Shown here: in pieces, positions 54,820 to 63,838 of the stretch
Layout of the letters: each line of letters begins with the position of its first letter
Numbering within the stretch: position 1 is the first letter of the stretch
Origin: FEN-1279 sp964400285
GTDB taxonomy: Bacteria; Bacteroidota; Ignavibacteria; Tepidaquicellales; Tepidaquicellaceae
NCBI GenBank assembly: GCA_964400285.1
Contig: CAYNTK010000003.1
Span: 211,067-275,066, forward strand
DNA: 64,000 nt
Direction of reading: 5' to 3'
The notes under the pieces: generated by a model
The model's input: the letters and a program-made list of their open reading frames with translations, nothing else
Databases searched by the model: none
Told to the model about the DNA's origin: nothing
Program-made: the position numbers and the translations under genes

Positions 54820-56457
54820 TTATTTTATCAAAACCATCTTTTTTGTGCTTATAAAATCACCTGTCTTCAAAGTATAAAAATAAATTCCAGAACTCAAGTT
54901 TGAAGCACTAAATTCGTAAGAAAATGAACCTGATTCTAATTTTTCATTTACAAGATTTGCTACTTCTTTTCCTGTTATATCATAAATTTTAAGACTTACA
55001 AATCCTGGTTTTGTGACTGCAAAATTGATTTTCGTTGTTGGGTTAAATGGATTAGGATAATTTTGTTCAAGTTTATATTCACCAGGAACATTTGTTGAAA
55101 TCTGTTTTATTCCAATTGTATTATAATTCACTGTATCAGGTCTAAAGTTCGCCCATCCTAAACCCCAATCTGTTGCTCCAAAAGCACCTCTAAAATTCAC
55201 AGAAGTGAAATATGGGTCAACAGTTGAAACATCGGTGTAATTTGTTAGGGCAGGTGAACCTGTTAAAGGAATAAAAAATGAAGTATTCCAATTATTTGTA
55301 AGATAACCACCATAAGCATTTGTTAACATTACTTGAGCATTTGTATTAAGTGTATCGTTTTTCCTTGAGGGATTTAAAGCCCAAGTGGTAGCATTAAATC
55401 CATTTCCACTCATTGCTGTAGTATCGAAATTTTTCCCCGAAATACCCGCAACAATATTACTCATAAATTTTATTGTATCTCCAATACAAGCATTTGCTAC
55501 ACCAACACCATCGAATAAACATCCTGTCGGGTAACCCATAAAAATTGTATTGTAAACGCTCTGCAATGAGTTTCTTCTCTGATGCATTCCTCTTTTGTGA
55601 TTTGGATCAACTGTAGAAGTATCATATTGTTTGGCTCCAATAAATGTTATATTTGAAAATATTGGTTGTGTCCTTGGTGGATTATAATTTGGTGCTCCGT
55701 TATTATCCGATTCAAATCCATTAGAACCGCTAATATCTGCTATCAACGGATGTTTAATACTTAAACCAAACTGAACTCTTCCTCTAAATCCATTATCGGT
55801 ATCGAATTCATCATCTATTGCATTATAAGAAATTAAATACTTTGCATTTACATTCCCACCAAACCATTCGAAAGAATCATCTCCACAATAGCTAACCATA
55901 ATATATTCAATCACTGTTCTTTTTCCGACGCCACCCATTGTAAGACCATTAATTTCGTTATTTGGAGCAAGTGCTACTCCAGAATATTCTATCCTAACAT
56001 ATTTCATTATTCCTGAACTATCGTTATCATCCTGTCCACCATAGTAAATTGGTGTTGCAAAACCTTCGATTTGAGCTGTATCAACCCCTGAATTTGTATT
56101 AATTCTTGCTTTCCCAAGAATTACGATTCCTCCCCAATCACCAGCGTTTCTACTTCCTGGAGGAAATGCACTTGTAAAAATGATAGGGTTATTTGCTGTC
56201 CCTACCGCATTAATTTTACCGCCTCTTTCTATTATTAAAGAACCCTTTGATGTCTTTTCACCATATATTCTTGTTCCTGCTGGAATTACAAGATTTCCAC
56301 CTGATTTAACGTGACATTCACCAAGTAATAAATATTTTTTAGTACTATTCAATGTAACTGTTGTAGTAATATTACCTGTTAAAGTATCGGTTGCCTGTGA
56401 ATATCCATAATTAACAGCAAGAGCAAGCAAGATAAGCAGTATGAGAGTTTTTTTCAT
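54820..56457 (-). CDS. T9SS-sorted secreted protein in phosphate cluster
   Basis: The 545-residue protein has a signal peptide (TLILLILLALAVNYGYSQ). A parallel beta-helix-like region with repeated GGNVNAKYLISYNA-type turns runs from about 25 to 440. The type IX secretion sorting domain occupies the last 85 residues: NYPNPFNPTTKI, LKIYDITGKEVANL and SSGIYFYTLKTG. A good AAAGGAG precedes the ATG. The gene is the third unit of the Pho-box-bearing cluster, so secretion to the surface under phosphate limitation is likely. The substrate is unknown; an organophosphate-related role is inference. Confidence 0.9.
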   Translation of the reverse strand: MKKTLILLILLALAVNYGYSQATDTLTGNITTTVTLNSTKKYLLLGECHVKSGGNLVIPAGTRIYGEKTSKGSLIIERGGKINAVGTANNPIIFTSAFPPGSRNAGDWGGIVILGKARINTNSGVDTAQIEGFATPIYYGGQDDNDSSGIMKYVRIEYSGVALAPNNEINGLTMGGVGKRTVIEYIMVSYCGDDSFEWFGGNVNAKYLISYNAIDDEFDTDNGFRGRVQFGLSIKHPLIADISGSNGFESDNNGAPNYNPPRTQPIFSNITFIGAKQYDTSTVDPNHKRGMHQRRNSLQSVYNTIFMGYPTGCLFDGVGVANACIGDTIKFMSNIVAGISGKNFDTTAMSGNGFNATTWALNPSRKNDTLNTNAQVMLTNAYGGYLTNNWNTSFFIPLTGSPALTNYTDVSTVDPYFTSVNFRGAFGATDWGLGWANFRPDTVNYNTIGIKQISTNVPGEYKLEQNYPNPFNPTTKINFAVTKPGFVSLKIYDITGKEVANLVNEKLESGSFSYEFSASNLSSGIYFYTLKTGDFISTKKMVLIK

Positions 56458-56505
56458 TAAATTTTCTCCTTTATTTTTTAATTATATTCAAAACTATTTG
56501 TATAA

Positions 56506-56533
56506 TTTTAACTTAGTGTTAATAAAAGATGAA
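56506..56533 (-). promoter_or_regulatory. Putative Pho box upstream of the T9SS gene
   Basis: Read on the minus strand, TTAACA-CTAAG-TTAAAA occupies 56522-56506, two hexamers with 5-bp spacing, preceded by a weaker TTCATC repeat at 56533-56528. The 11-bp period matches PhoB/PhoP boxes. The gene starts 48 bp further on. Confidence 0.45.
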
Positions 56534-56611
56534 TAAATCATTAAATAAAACCGTAGATGCAATCCCTATTTGAAAGAACATATTATTTTAGGGATTGCAT
56601 TGCCTGCATAA

Positions 56612-59398
56612 TTAAAATTTATAACCTACTGATAAAGCATAATTAGTTCCAACTTTATACCGTCTTACGGTTTCTGAAGAATTATTAATTAGCTGGGAAA
56701 AATATATATCCTTTCCTAATAAGTTTTTGACAGTAAATTTTATTTCGAAATTATTAAGCAATTTTTTTGATGCTGAAAAATCAACTATATCTCTTCCATT
56801 CTCTTCGATATCTCCAAATCCAGCCAAACCAACTTCAGAAATTCTGCTTCCGTACCTATTATATAATAAGTTAACGCTTGTTCCAATTTCAGGATTATCA
56901 TAAAAAATTCCAATATTAATAGTATAAGGTGACTGACCTTGTAATTTTCTTTCCGTTTTTGTTTCTGCAGAGGAAAGACCTGAAAGATCTATTTTTGAAT
57001 TAATCAATGTCAGATTTCCATTAATAGTAAAATTATTAAGATGCTTCCAAAACATTCCGAGATTTTTTCTTACTTCAATCTCTACACCATAATTGGTTGC
57101 ACCATTTTCAGCATTTCTGTATGTATTTGATTTCGAATCACTACTCTCGGAAAAATATACTACTTCAATAGGAGCATCGAATTTTTTATAAAATATACTT
57201 AAGGATAACAGTTCCCCAGCATTTGGATAAGTCTCGATTCTTAAATCATAATTTCTTATTAAAGTTCTTCTTAAATCATAAGGATTACCATAAACAAAAA
57301 CATTTCTATTAAAATCGTTAAATCCAAAAGGTGCTAATTCTCTAAGTTCAGGTCTGGAAATAGATTGAAAATACGAAAATCTCAAATTTGAATTATCATT
57401 AACATTATAAATTAAATTAAGAGAAGGTAATAAATCATTGTTCTTTAAATTGACTATAATTGGCGTGTTTTTTAAATCTATAGATTGTAAGACTTGCTCA
57501 TTAGATTCTAATCGAGCACCCGTTATAATTCTAAACTTTCCTACCGGAATATCGAACATTAAAAATCCTGCATAAGAATTTTCAAAAGCATAATAATTAT
57601 CGGATCCAGATGTAAATTCTTCGAATACCAATTTATTTGAATCTATATTAATTGAAGCAAATATCGAATCCAAAGATTGTTTCTGTATTTTTATCTTATC
57701 CCAAATGCTCGATTTACTTGAAAAATATGGAGCAAATAATCTCGCGTTGAAATTTCTTCTTGTTCCAAGAGCAAACAATCCGGTTTTTACTTTCATATTT
57801 ATTTTATTTGTTACTCTTGCAGGTAATTCAAAACTAAACTCTATACTTCTATTAATATCTTTGAGATTTGAAAAAAGTCTTCCTCCAATAGTTGTATTAG
57901 GATTGCCGGTTACCGATATTGGTGCATAATATGGGTCATCCGTTCCGCGTTCTCTTTGATATACCATAGTTTTGTAATCTGGCTCATCTGCAATTGATTC
58001 GGAATAAGATGCTTTCCAATCGAATTTTAATTTCATTAATTTTTCTATATAATGCTCACCAAAAATTTGTGATGAAAAAACACCTCTAATTTTTAGTCTA
58101 GTCGAATACAATTTTCTATCTGCAGTTTGAGGTATATGAAATCCTTCCAAATATTGAGTTTCATCCTCAGAATTCAAAATATATGTATTTTTTAAGCTAA
58201 TTTTTTGTGTCTCTCCGATTCTAAAACTTGCATTTAATAAAGCTCCCCATTGTACTTTATAGCTTGAATTTAATCCAGAATATTCCTGTTCTTCGATACC
58301 ATCTTCTTGATATTCTTTTCTTTCTACATTTTTATTAGAAAATGAGCTACTATATGTATAAGCACCTAATATACCGAACTGATTTACTTTACCAATTTTA
58401 TAATTATTTCCTGCTGAAAGTTGAAAACCCCCATTTATAGGTGCAGTTTTTTTTGTTTGATTCCAATTATTAGCAAAAGACCTCCCAAATGATGTAAGTT
58501 CTTGAGAATTAAAATAATCTCTAGATACAACTTGTGAAGGAATATTTCTTGGCAATTCTCTTAAACCATTATCAAAACCTGAATTAAAGAAAAGAATTTT
58601 ACTTTGTTCACCAAAGTAAGTTAGGTTATCTTTTCCTATTGTGTTAGAATTCCCTGAAATAGATGTCGAAAAATTAAGTGTAAAACTTTCGGGAAAGTCT
58701 TTTGTATTAAGTTGAACCAAGCCACCCGAGAAATTTCCTGATTGGTCTGGTGTGTAGGATTTTGAGATTATAATATTTTCTAAAAGATTTGATGGGAAAA
58801 TATCAAATGTAAAAGATTTTTTATCCGATTCTGTGCTTGGTATAAAAACACCATTTAATAAAGTAGAATTATATCTTTCTGAAGTCCCCCTAATGAAAAC
58901 AAATTTATTATCAACAATATTAACTCCAATTACTCTTTTCAATACATCAGAAGCTGCCGCATCAGGGGCTCTTTTCATTTGCTGTTCGCTAATTCCGTCA
59001 GAAATCTTATTGGAATTTTTCTGCTCGGTGAGCAGTGCCTGCTCATTTGCAAGTGAAGTATTTGCTTCGATTGTAATTACCTCTGTTGTAAGACCGTCAA
59101 TCATTAAAACTACATCGAGTTTTATTATTTCATTTGATTTGACATTAACACCTTTGATAATTTTCTCTGTATATCCGATATAAGAAAATTTCAAATCATA
59201 AGAACCAACGTTTAAATCTTCAATAGTGTATGAACCGTCCAAGTCTGCAACAGCTCCTAAACTTGAACCAAGAATTTTTACCGTAGCTCCAACTAAAGGT
59301 TCTGAAGTCGAAGCATCGATTATTTTACCTTTAATACTCTGTGAATAAAGGTATTGTGTAAAAAACAAAATACAAGCAAGCAGTAATATTTTTTTCAT
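56612..59398 (-). CDS. TonB-dependent receptor with carboxypeptidase-like regulatory domain
   Basis: This 928-residue outer-membrane receptor has a signal peptide (ILLLACILFFTQYLYSQ). A CarboxypepD_reg-like beta-sandwich (IKGKIIDASTSEPLVGATVK ... YDLKFSYIGYTEK, about 22-110) precedes the plug (KRVIGVNIVDNKFVFIRGTS, LLNGVFIPS) and a large C-terminal beta-barrel ending ALSVGYKF. It uses TonB energy for uptake of a large or scarce ligand. Its position between the T9SS gene and the porin-pstS unit, with its own repeats upstream, suggests phosphorus acquisition. Confidence 0.93.
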   Translation of the reverse strand: MKKILLLACILFFTQYLYSQSIKGKIIDASTSEPLVGATVKILGSSLGAVADLDGSYTIEDLNVGSYDLKFSYIGYTEKIIKGVNVKSNEIIKLDVVLMIDGLTTEVITIEANTSLANEQALLTEQKNSNKISDGISEQQMKRAPDAAASDVLKRVIGVNIVDNKFVFIRGTSERYNSTLLNGVFIPSTESDKKSFTFDIFPSNLLENIIISKSYTPDQSGNFSGGLVQLNTKDFPESFTLNFSTSISGNSNTIGKDNLTYFGEQSKILFFNSGFDNGLRELPRNIPSQVVSRDYFNSQELTSFGRSFANNWNQTKKTAPINGGFQLSAGNNYKIGKVNQFGILGAYTYSSSFSNKNVERKEYQEDGIEEQEYSGLNSSYKVQWGALLNASFRIGETQKISLKNTYILNSEDETQYLEGFHIPQTADRKLYSTRLKIRGVFSSQIFGEHYIEKLMKLKFDWKASYSESIADEPDYKTMVYQRERGTDDPYYAPISVTGNPNTTIGGRLFSNLKDINRSIEFSFELPARVTNKINMKVKTGLFALGTRRNFNARLFAPYFSSKSSIWDKIKIQKQSLDSIFASINIDSNKLVFEEFTSGSDNYYAFENSYAGFLMFDIPVGKFRIITGARLESNEQVLQSIDLKNTPIIVNLKNNDLLPSLNLIYNVNDNSNLRFSYFQSISRPELRELAPFGFNDFNRNVFVYGNPYDLRRTLIRNYDLRIETYPNAGELLSLSIFYKKFDAPIEVVYFSESSDSKSNTYRNAENGATNYGVEIEVRKNLGMFWKHLNNFTINGNLTLINSKIDLSGLSSAETKTERKLQGQSPYTINIGIFYDNPEIGTSVNLLYNRYGSRISEVGLAGFGDIEENGRDIVDFSASKKLLNNFEIKFTVKNLLGKDIYFSQLINNSSETVRRYKVGTNYALSVGYKF

Positions 59399-59460
59399 AA
59401 TAATTTTTTGAATTTTTTATCTTCAAAGATATTACTGCTATATTACTAAAAAATAAATAA

Positions 59461-59499
59461 GATTAATAAATTGTTAAGAAGATGTGAAGGAATTATGAA
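59461..59499 (-). promoter_or_regulatory. Putative Pho box upstream of the TonB receptor
   Basis: Minus-strand reading from 59499 gives TTCATA, TTCACA, TTAACA and TTAATC, each separated by 5 bp (period 11). The two central hexamers (TTCACA-TCTTC-TTAACA, 59488-59472) are the strongest. This layout fits direct-repeat Pho boxes. The receptor ATG is at 59398. Confidence 0.55.
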
Positions 59500-59540
59500 C
59501 AAAGCCCCTTTATGCAAAAATGGGCTTAAATTTAACGTTT

Positions 59541-60863
59541 TTAAAAATCTAAAATGGCATTTAAATAAAATCTACTTAATTTATCCGTCGTTGTTCCATC
59601 ATACTTTACTATATAATTTTGTTCATAACTTATATTATGATATGTTAAGCCAAGTGTTAAAAGATTCACTGGTTTATACATAAGACCGATAATCATTAAA
59701 TTTTGTTTGCCCATATCGTAAAAAGTTGTAGTGCTACCACTACTTGTATTAGGATTAAACATATCATATCTAAAAGTCAGAAATAATTTATCATTTAGTT
59801 CTTCTATTGGCGGATTAAATTCAAGAAAAGTAGATAATCCACCACCATTCAACGTTGAATCAATTGTAGGAGTCAAAGGGTTTGAAGGAAATTGATTTGA
59901 AAAGACACTGTATTCACCACCAACCTTTACTGAACCAAATCTATCGAAATTATATTTTAAGTTCATCATACCTCCAAATCTATTAGTTCTATATTGTCCC
60001 CCGTTAACCACTCCATATTCATTATATCCTAATTTACCAAGATACGCAAAACCACCAAAAGTCAAATCGACAATGCCATTAAGCCTTTGACCTCCAGTTT
60101 TCTTTAATGCTTCTGTTCTTTTTGATATTTTCTCTGCAAGTGGATAGACAAATCCTGTTACCATAACATCTTTAAATCTATTTGGGTCAAATCCTTCGTT
60201 TCTAAATCCGTTACCATTTAATATGCTTATATATAAATCCGCATATTTTTGGGGAAGTGTAAATTTTGTTGTCATTCCTAAATCAGCTGTAGAAAAGAAA
60301 GAACCGTTTGTTACTTTAACTATATTTCCCAACCTAACAGCATTTGTTGTCCAATTATAATCGGTCAATGTTTTAGCTACTCCTCTGTATCCATAATATT
60401 TATCCATATTAGAAGTCCACTGATTAGGAATTATGCCTAGACTAAACGAAAGTGAAAGACCATCATCCGTGGTAAGAGGAGTATAATCAAAATAACCAAA
60501 CTTAATCTGTGTAAAATACTGCGTCTTTCCATTCCCGTCAGTCATCGAATAAACATCAGGAGTAATTCTTGCTTTAATTTGAGGAGTAAGAGTAGCGTTA
60601 ACATTTATATAAGCTCTTTCAAAATAAAAACTATTTTTACTTGTTTCAAATTGATTTTTCGTAGGATTGTAACCGAATGGTGTAGATGAGTTTACCTGTG
60701 TTGTATCTAACTTTGTTATAAAGTCAGCATTATCAATGTTAAAAATCCATCCCGCGAAAACAACCCCACCAATTTTAACTTCTTTTTTAAATTCTGTTTT
60801 CTCTTGCCCAATTAAATAAGAACAAAAGAAAAGTGCGAGCGATAACAATAAATATTTTTTCAT
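59541..60863 (-). CDS. Outer-membrane porin, OprP/OprO-like (phosphate-selective porin type)
   Basis: This 440-residue protein has a signal peptide ending LIGQEK. A beta-barrel follows with strands such as FYFERAYINVNATLTPQIKA, YFTQIKFGYFDY and LGIIPNQWTSNMDKYYGYRG. It resembles OprP/OprO-type and related Bacteroidota porins. The C-terminus ends in a membrane strand, FYLNAILDF. It is 22 bp downstream of pstS, so both share the promoter carrying the Pho box. Specificity for phosphate is inferred from context. Confidence 0.85.
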   Translation of the reverse strand: MKKYLLLSLALFFCSYLIGQEKTEFKKEVKIGGVVFAGWIFNIDNADFITKLDTTQVNSSTPFGYNPTKNQFETSKNSFYFERAYINVNATLTPQIKARITPDVYSMTDGNGKTQYFTQIKFGYFDYTPLTTDDGLSLSFSLGIIPNQWTSNMDKYYGYRGVAKTLTDYNWTTNAVRLGNIVKVTNGSFFSTADLGMTTKFTLPQKYADLYISILNGNGFRNEGFDPNRFKDVMVTGFVYPLAEKISKRTEALKKTGGQRLNGIVDLTFGGFAYLGKLGYNEYGVVNGGQYRTNRFGGMMNLKYNFDRFGSVKVGGEYSVFSNQFPSNPLTPTIDSTLNGGGLSTFLEFNPPIEELNDKLFLTFRYDMFNPNTSSGSTTTFYDMGKQNLMIIGLMYKPVNLLTLGLTYHNISYEQNYIVKYDGTTTDKLSRFYLNAILDF

Positions 60864-60885
60864 TTATATTATTTTTATTTAAAAA

Positions 60886-61923
60886 TTAATTTAGTTTAGA
60901 TACTTTTTCTAAAGCTTTTTTACTTACATCAACTGGTAATGGTGCATAACCAAGATCCTTTGCGAATTTCTGCCCATCGGTTAAAGCCCATTGTAAAAAT
61001 GATTTCAACATTTTTCCTTTTTCTGAATCTTTATGCTTTTCATAAACAAGTAAATAAGTGTAACTCGCAATTGGATAGGCACCTTTACCTTTTGCGTTTA
61101 TTATAGACATTGTAAGTGATTCAGGCATTTGAGGTAACATTACTTCACCTGCTTTGGTAACTGATTCCAAAGAAGGAACGATGTATTCACCTTCTGCATT
61201 CTTTACATTAGCATATTTCAAATTATTTTGTAAAGCATAAATTAACTCTACATATCCAATCGAATATTCCAACTGTTTAACAACACCTGTTACACCCTCG
61301 TTCCCTTTCCCACCTTGACCTGTGGGGAATTTAACTGTTTTTGAAATACCAACCTCTTTCTTAAAATCTTCGCTTATATTAGACAAATAATCTGTAAATA
61401 TATATGTTGTACCGCTTCCATCTGTTCTGTATACGACTGAAATCTCTTTATCAGGAAGTTTAATACCTTCATTTTCTTTAATAATTTTCGGGTCATTCCA
61501 TTTCTTGATTTTTCCAAGATAAATCTCGGCGATAAGTTCACCAGATAAATTAATTGTTTTTTCTATTCCTGGAAGATTATATGTTAACACAACAGCTCCA
61601 AGCACTGTAGGTATATGGTCTATCTTTATATTGTTTTTGGTTTCAGCCGCCTTTGTTTCTTCTTCATTCATTGGGCTGTCTGTTGCACCAAAATCTACAG
61701 TCCCTTCTGTAATTTGCTTAATTCCACCTCCACTACCAATAGATTGATAATTGATTTTCGCATCTTTATTTATTTTTGCATATTCATCGAACCATTTTGA
61801 ATAGAGTGGAAATGGAAAAGTTGCTCCAGCTCCGTTTAATTGCATATTGCTTTGTTTTTCATCTTTTTTCCCACAGGAAAAAATAAAAAAACCGAATAAA
61901 AATAAAACTAAAAGTTTTTTCAT
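60886..61923 (-). CDS. pstS: Phosphate-binding lipoprotein PstS
   Basis: PstS captures phosphate in the periplasm for the PstCAB importer. The 345-residue protein has a lipoprotein signal ending IFSC (Cys17). Binding-site segments are NGAGATFPFPLYSKW, INYQSIGSGGGIKQI, VDFGATDSPM and YRTDGSGTTYIFTDYL. The porin gene follows by 22 bp. PstC, PstA, PstB and PhoU are not in the window. The box at 61983-62010 makes phosphate control likely. Confidence 0.96.
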   Translation of the reverse strand: MKKLLVLFLFGFFIFSCGKKDEKQSNMQLNGAGATFPFPLYSKWFDEYAKINKDAKINYQSIGSGGGIKQITEGTVDFGATDSPMNEEETKAAETKNNIKIDHIPTVLGAVVLTYNLPGIEKTINLSGELIAEIYLGKIKKWNDPKIIKENEGIKLPDKEISVVYRTDGSGTTYIFTDYLSNISEDFKKEVGISKTVKFPTGQGGKGNEGVTGVVKQLEYSIGYVELIYALQNNLKYANVKNAEGEYIVPSLESVTKAGEVMLPQMPESLTMSIINAKGKGAYPIASYTYLLVYEKHKDSEKGKMLKSFLQWALTDGQKFAKDLGYAPLPVDVSKKALEKVSKLN

Positions 61924-61982
61924 GCTTTTTAAATTTAATTAATTAAATACATTACAAATATTTAAGTGTTATATTATGTAAT

Positions 61983-62010
61983 TGATAATTAATTGTTAAG
62001 AAATTGTAAA
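61983..62010 (-). promoter_or_regulatory. Putative Pho box upstream of pstS
   Basis: On the minus strand, TTTACA-ATTTC-TTAACA-ATTAA-TTATCA covers 62010-61983: three hexamers with 11-bp period. A -10-like TATAAC lies at 61973-61968, 9 bp downstream of the last hexamer, as in PhoB-activated promoters whose box replaces the -35. The pstS ATG is at 61923. Confidence 0.6.
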
Positions 62011-62113
62011 CAAACTTTTGTTTTTAAGTATTACGCTTTTTTACCACGAATTTAAAATTTAAATTAATTATTTTTACGTGATTAAGTTATTGATAATAAA
62101 TTTAAATATCTAA

Positions 62114-63010
62114 ATGAATCCAATTAATAAAGCTATTGTAGGAATCCTTCCCTTATTTCCCAAAAAGTTAGTAAGAATTTTTGCAAATAGATATATTGCA
62201 GGCGATAAGCTATCGGAAGGTATAGAAGTCGTAAAAAAATTAAATTCAAAAAACATTATCGCAACGATGGATGTTCTGGGTGAAAGTATAAAAGACATAG
62301 ATGAAGCCATACAATCAAAAAACGAATCCCTCGAAGTGCTCGATGGAATCAATCAAACGGGAATCAATTCTAATCTTTCTGTAAAGCTTACAATGCTTGG
62401 ATTAAATATTGATTTTAATTTATGTTTAAGTCTTGTTAGTGAAATTATTGAGAGAGCAAAATCTTATAATAATTTTGTCAGAATAGATATGGAAGATTCT
62501 TCAGTAACCGAAGCCACAATTAAAATATTCGAAGAGGTTAGAAAAAAATTCGATAATGTAGGTCTTGTATTACAATCCTATATGAGAAGAAGTGAAGCTG
62601 ACGTCCTGAGATTAACAGAGCAAAAAGCAAACTTCAGACTTTGTAAAGGTATTTACGTGGAACCAGAATCGATTGTCTATAAAGGAAAACAAGAAATTAG
62701 AGATAATTTTTTAAAGCTTCTGCGTCTAATGTTCGAAAGAAAAGCTTATGTTGGAATTGCAACACACGATGATTATTTAATTGATGGTGCTAAAAAAATT
62801 ATATCTGAATTAGGATTGACAAAAAATGAATATGAATTTCAAATGTTACTTGGAGTGAAAGAAAAATTAAGAGATAAAATAGTTGCAGAAGGACACAAAA
62901 TGCGGGTATATACACCGTTCGGTGAAAGATGGTATCAGTATTCAATCAGAAGATTCAAAGAAAATCCCAACGTGGCTTTCCAAGTAGTGAAAGCATTGTT
63001 TTCAAGATAA
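62114..63010 (+). CDS. Proline dehydrogenase
   Basis: This 298-residue FAD enzyme oxidises proline to pyrroline-5-carboxylate. The TIM-barrel signatures are VRIDMEDSSVTEATI, VGLVLQSYMRRSEAD, FRLCKGIYVEP, VGIATHDDYLI, YEFQMLLGVK and VYTPFGERWYQYSIRRFKEN. It is the monofunctional bacterial PRODH length, without the second PutA domain. It diverges from pstS across 190 bp, so the Pho region lies between them. Confidence 0.95.
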   Translation: MNPINKAIVGILPLFPKKLVRIFANRYIAGDKLSEGIEVVKKLNSKNIIATMDVLGESIKDIDEAIQSKNESLEVLDGINQTGINSNLSVKLTMLGLNIDFNLCLSLVSEIIERAKSYNNFVRIDMEDSSVTEATIKIFEEVRKKFDNVGLVLQSYMRRSEADVLRLTEQKANFRLCKGIYVEPESIVYKGKQEIRDNFLKLLRLMFERKAYVGIATHDDYLIDGAKKIISELGLTKNEYEFQMLLGVKEKLRDKIVAEGHKMRVYTPFGERWYQYSIRRFKENPNVAFQVVKALFSR

Positions 63011-63109
63011 GGTTTGTAAAGTTTATAAAGTTATTAATTAAAACAAAAACAAACTTATACTTTAACATATCACGTTATTAATTCAGAATTCAACATTCTA
63101 TATTCAAAA

Positions 63110-63838
63110 TTACTTAATCGTTTTTCCCGGTTCAGAAAGTTTCTTCATAGTTTCATAAACCTCCAGCCAGATTTTCGTTGTTTCGGGAAAAAGCTCATAC
63201 ATCATATCTTTCATAGCGAGTGCGTATTCCCTAATCTCGTATTGAGCGTGTGGGTCGTCACGAAGCTCGATAAAATTCATTATCGCCTGAAATGAAGCTG
63301 TCCAGTAAACTTCTGTATATTGATTAAGCGGAAGCATAATTCTCGCCTGCTCTTTTGCAACGCCAAGCTCGAGTAATTTATTATAAGATTCGATTAATTC
63401 TTTCATTGTTTTATCAAAAAGTTCTTCAGCTTTTTTCTGGCCTTCTATACTTCCTTCCGATGCCTGCTTATTATTAAGCGATTGTTTACGCCAGTTATCA
63501 GGTTTATAAAAATCATTTACAGGTACATAGCGTCCGCTGATTTCATTCCAGGCGTGGTCTTTTGCTGGATAGCTCGATGAAGTCTCGATACCCACAACGT
63601 GCTTATACCACTGCCTCATCACAAATTCTGGTGCCTTAACGTGAAACTGAACAATAATATGCCTAAATGGTGAATAGTGTTTATTCTCAGCAAGAAATCT
63701 AACAAGTATTCTATCACCTTTGTCAAATTGCGTTTTTCTCTTACCAAATGAAACCCGGGCAGAGTTAACCACTGTTAAATCACTTCCGAGTTTATCTATT
63801 ACTTCTATGAATCCTTTGTCTAAAATGTCTTTTTTCAT
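63110..63838 (-). CDS. thyX: Flavin-dependent thymidylate synthase, variant ThyX motif
   Basis: ThyX makes dTMP with FAD and methylene-tetrahydrofolate. The 242-residue protein has HYSPFRH, VMRQWYKHVVG (73-83) and WNEISGRY (97-104), then EQARIMLPLNQYTEVYWT. The canonical RHRxxSxNExSxR motif is altered: KHV replaces RHR, and a 13-residue stretch separates it from the N-E-x-S-x-R part, which is intact. I recall this form as a recognised ThyX subgroup, so I expect activity. It makes the cell independent of ThyA. Confidence 0.93.
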   Translation of the reverse strand: MKKDILDKGFIEVIDKLGSDLTVVNSARVSFGKRKTQFDKGDRILVRFLAENKHYSPFRHIIVQFHVKAPEFVMRQWYKHVVGIETSSSYPAKDHAWNEISGRYVPVNDFYKPDNWRKQSLNNKQASEGSIEGQKKAEELFDKTMKELIESYNKLLELGVAKEQARIMLPLNQYTEVYWTASFQAIMNFIELRDDPHAQYEIREYALAMKDMMYELFPETTKIWLEVYETMKKLSEPGKTIK

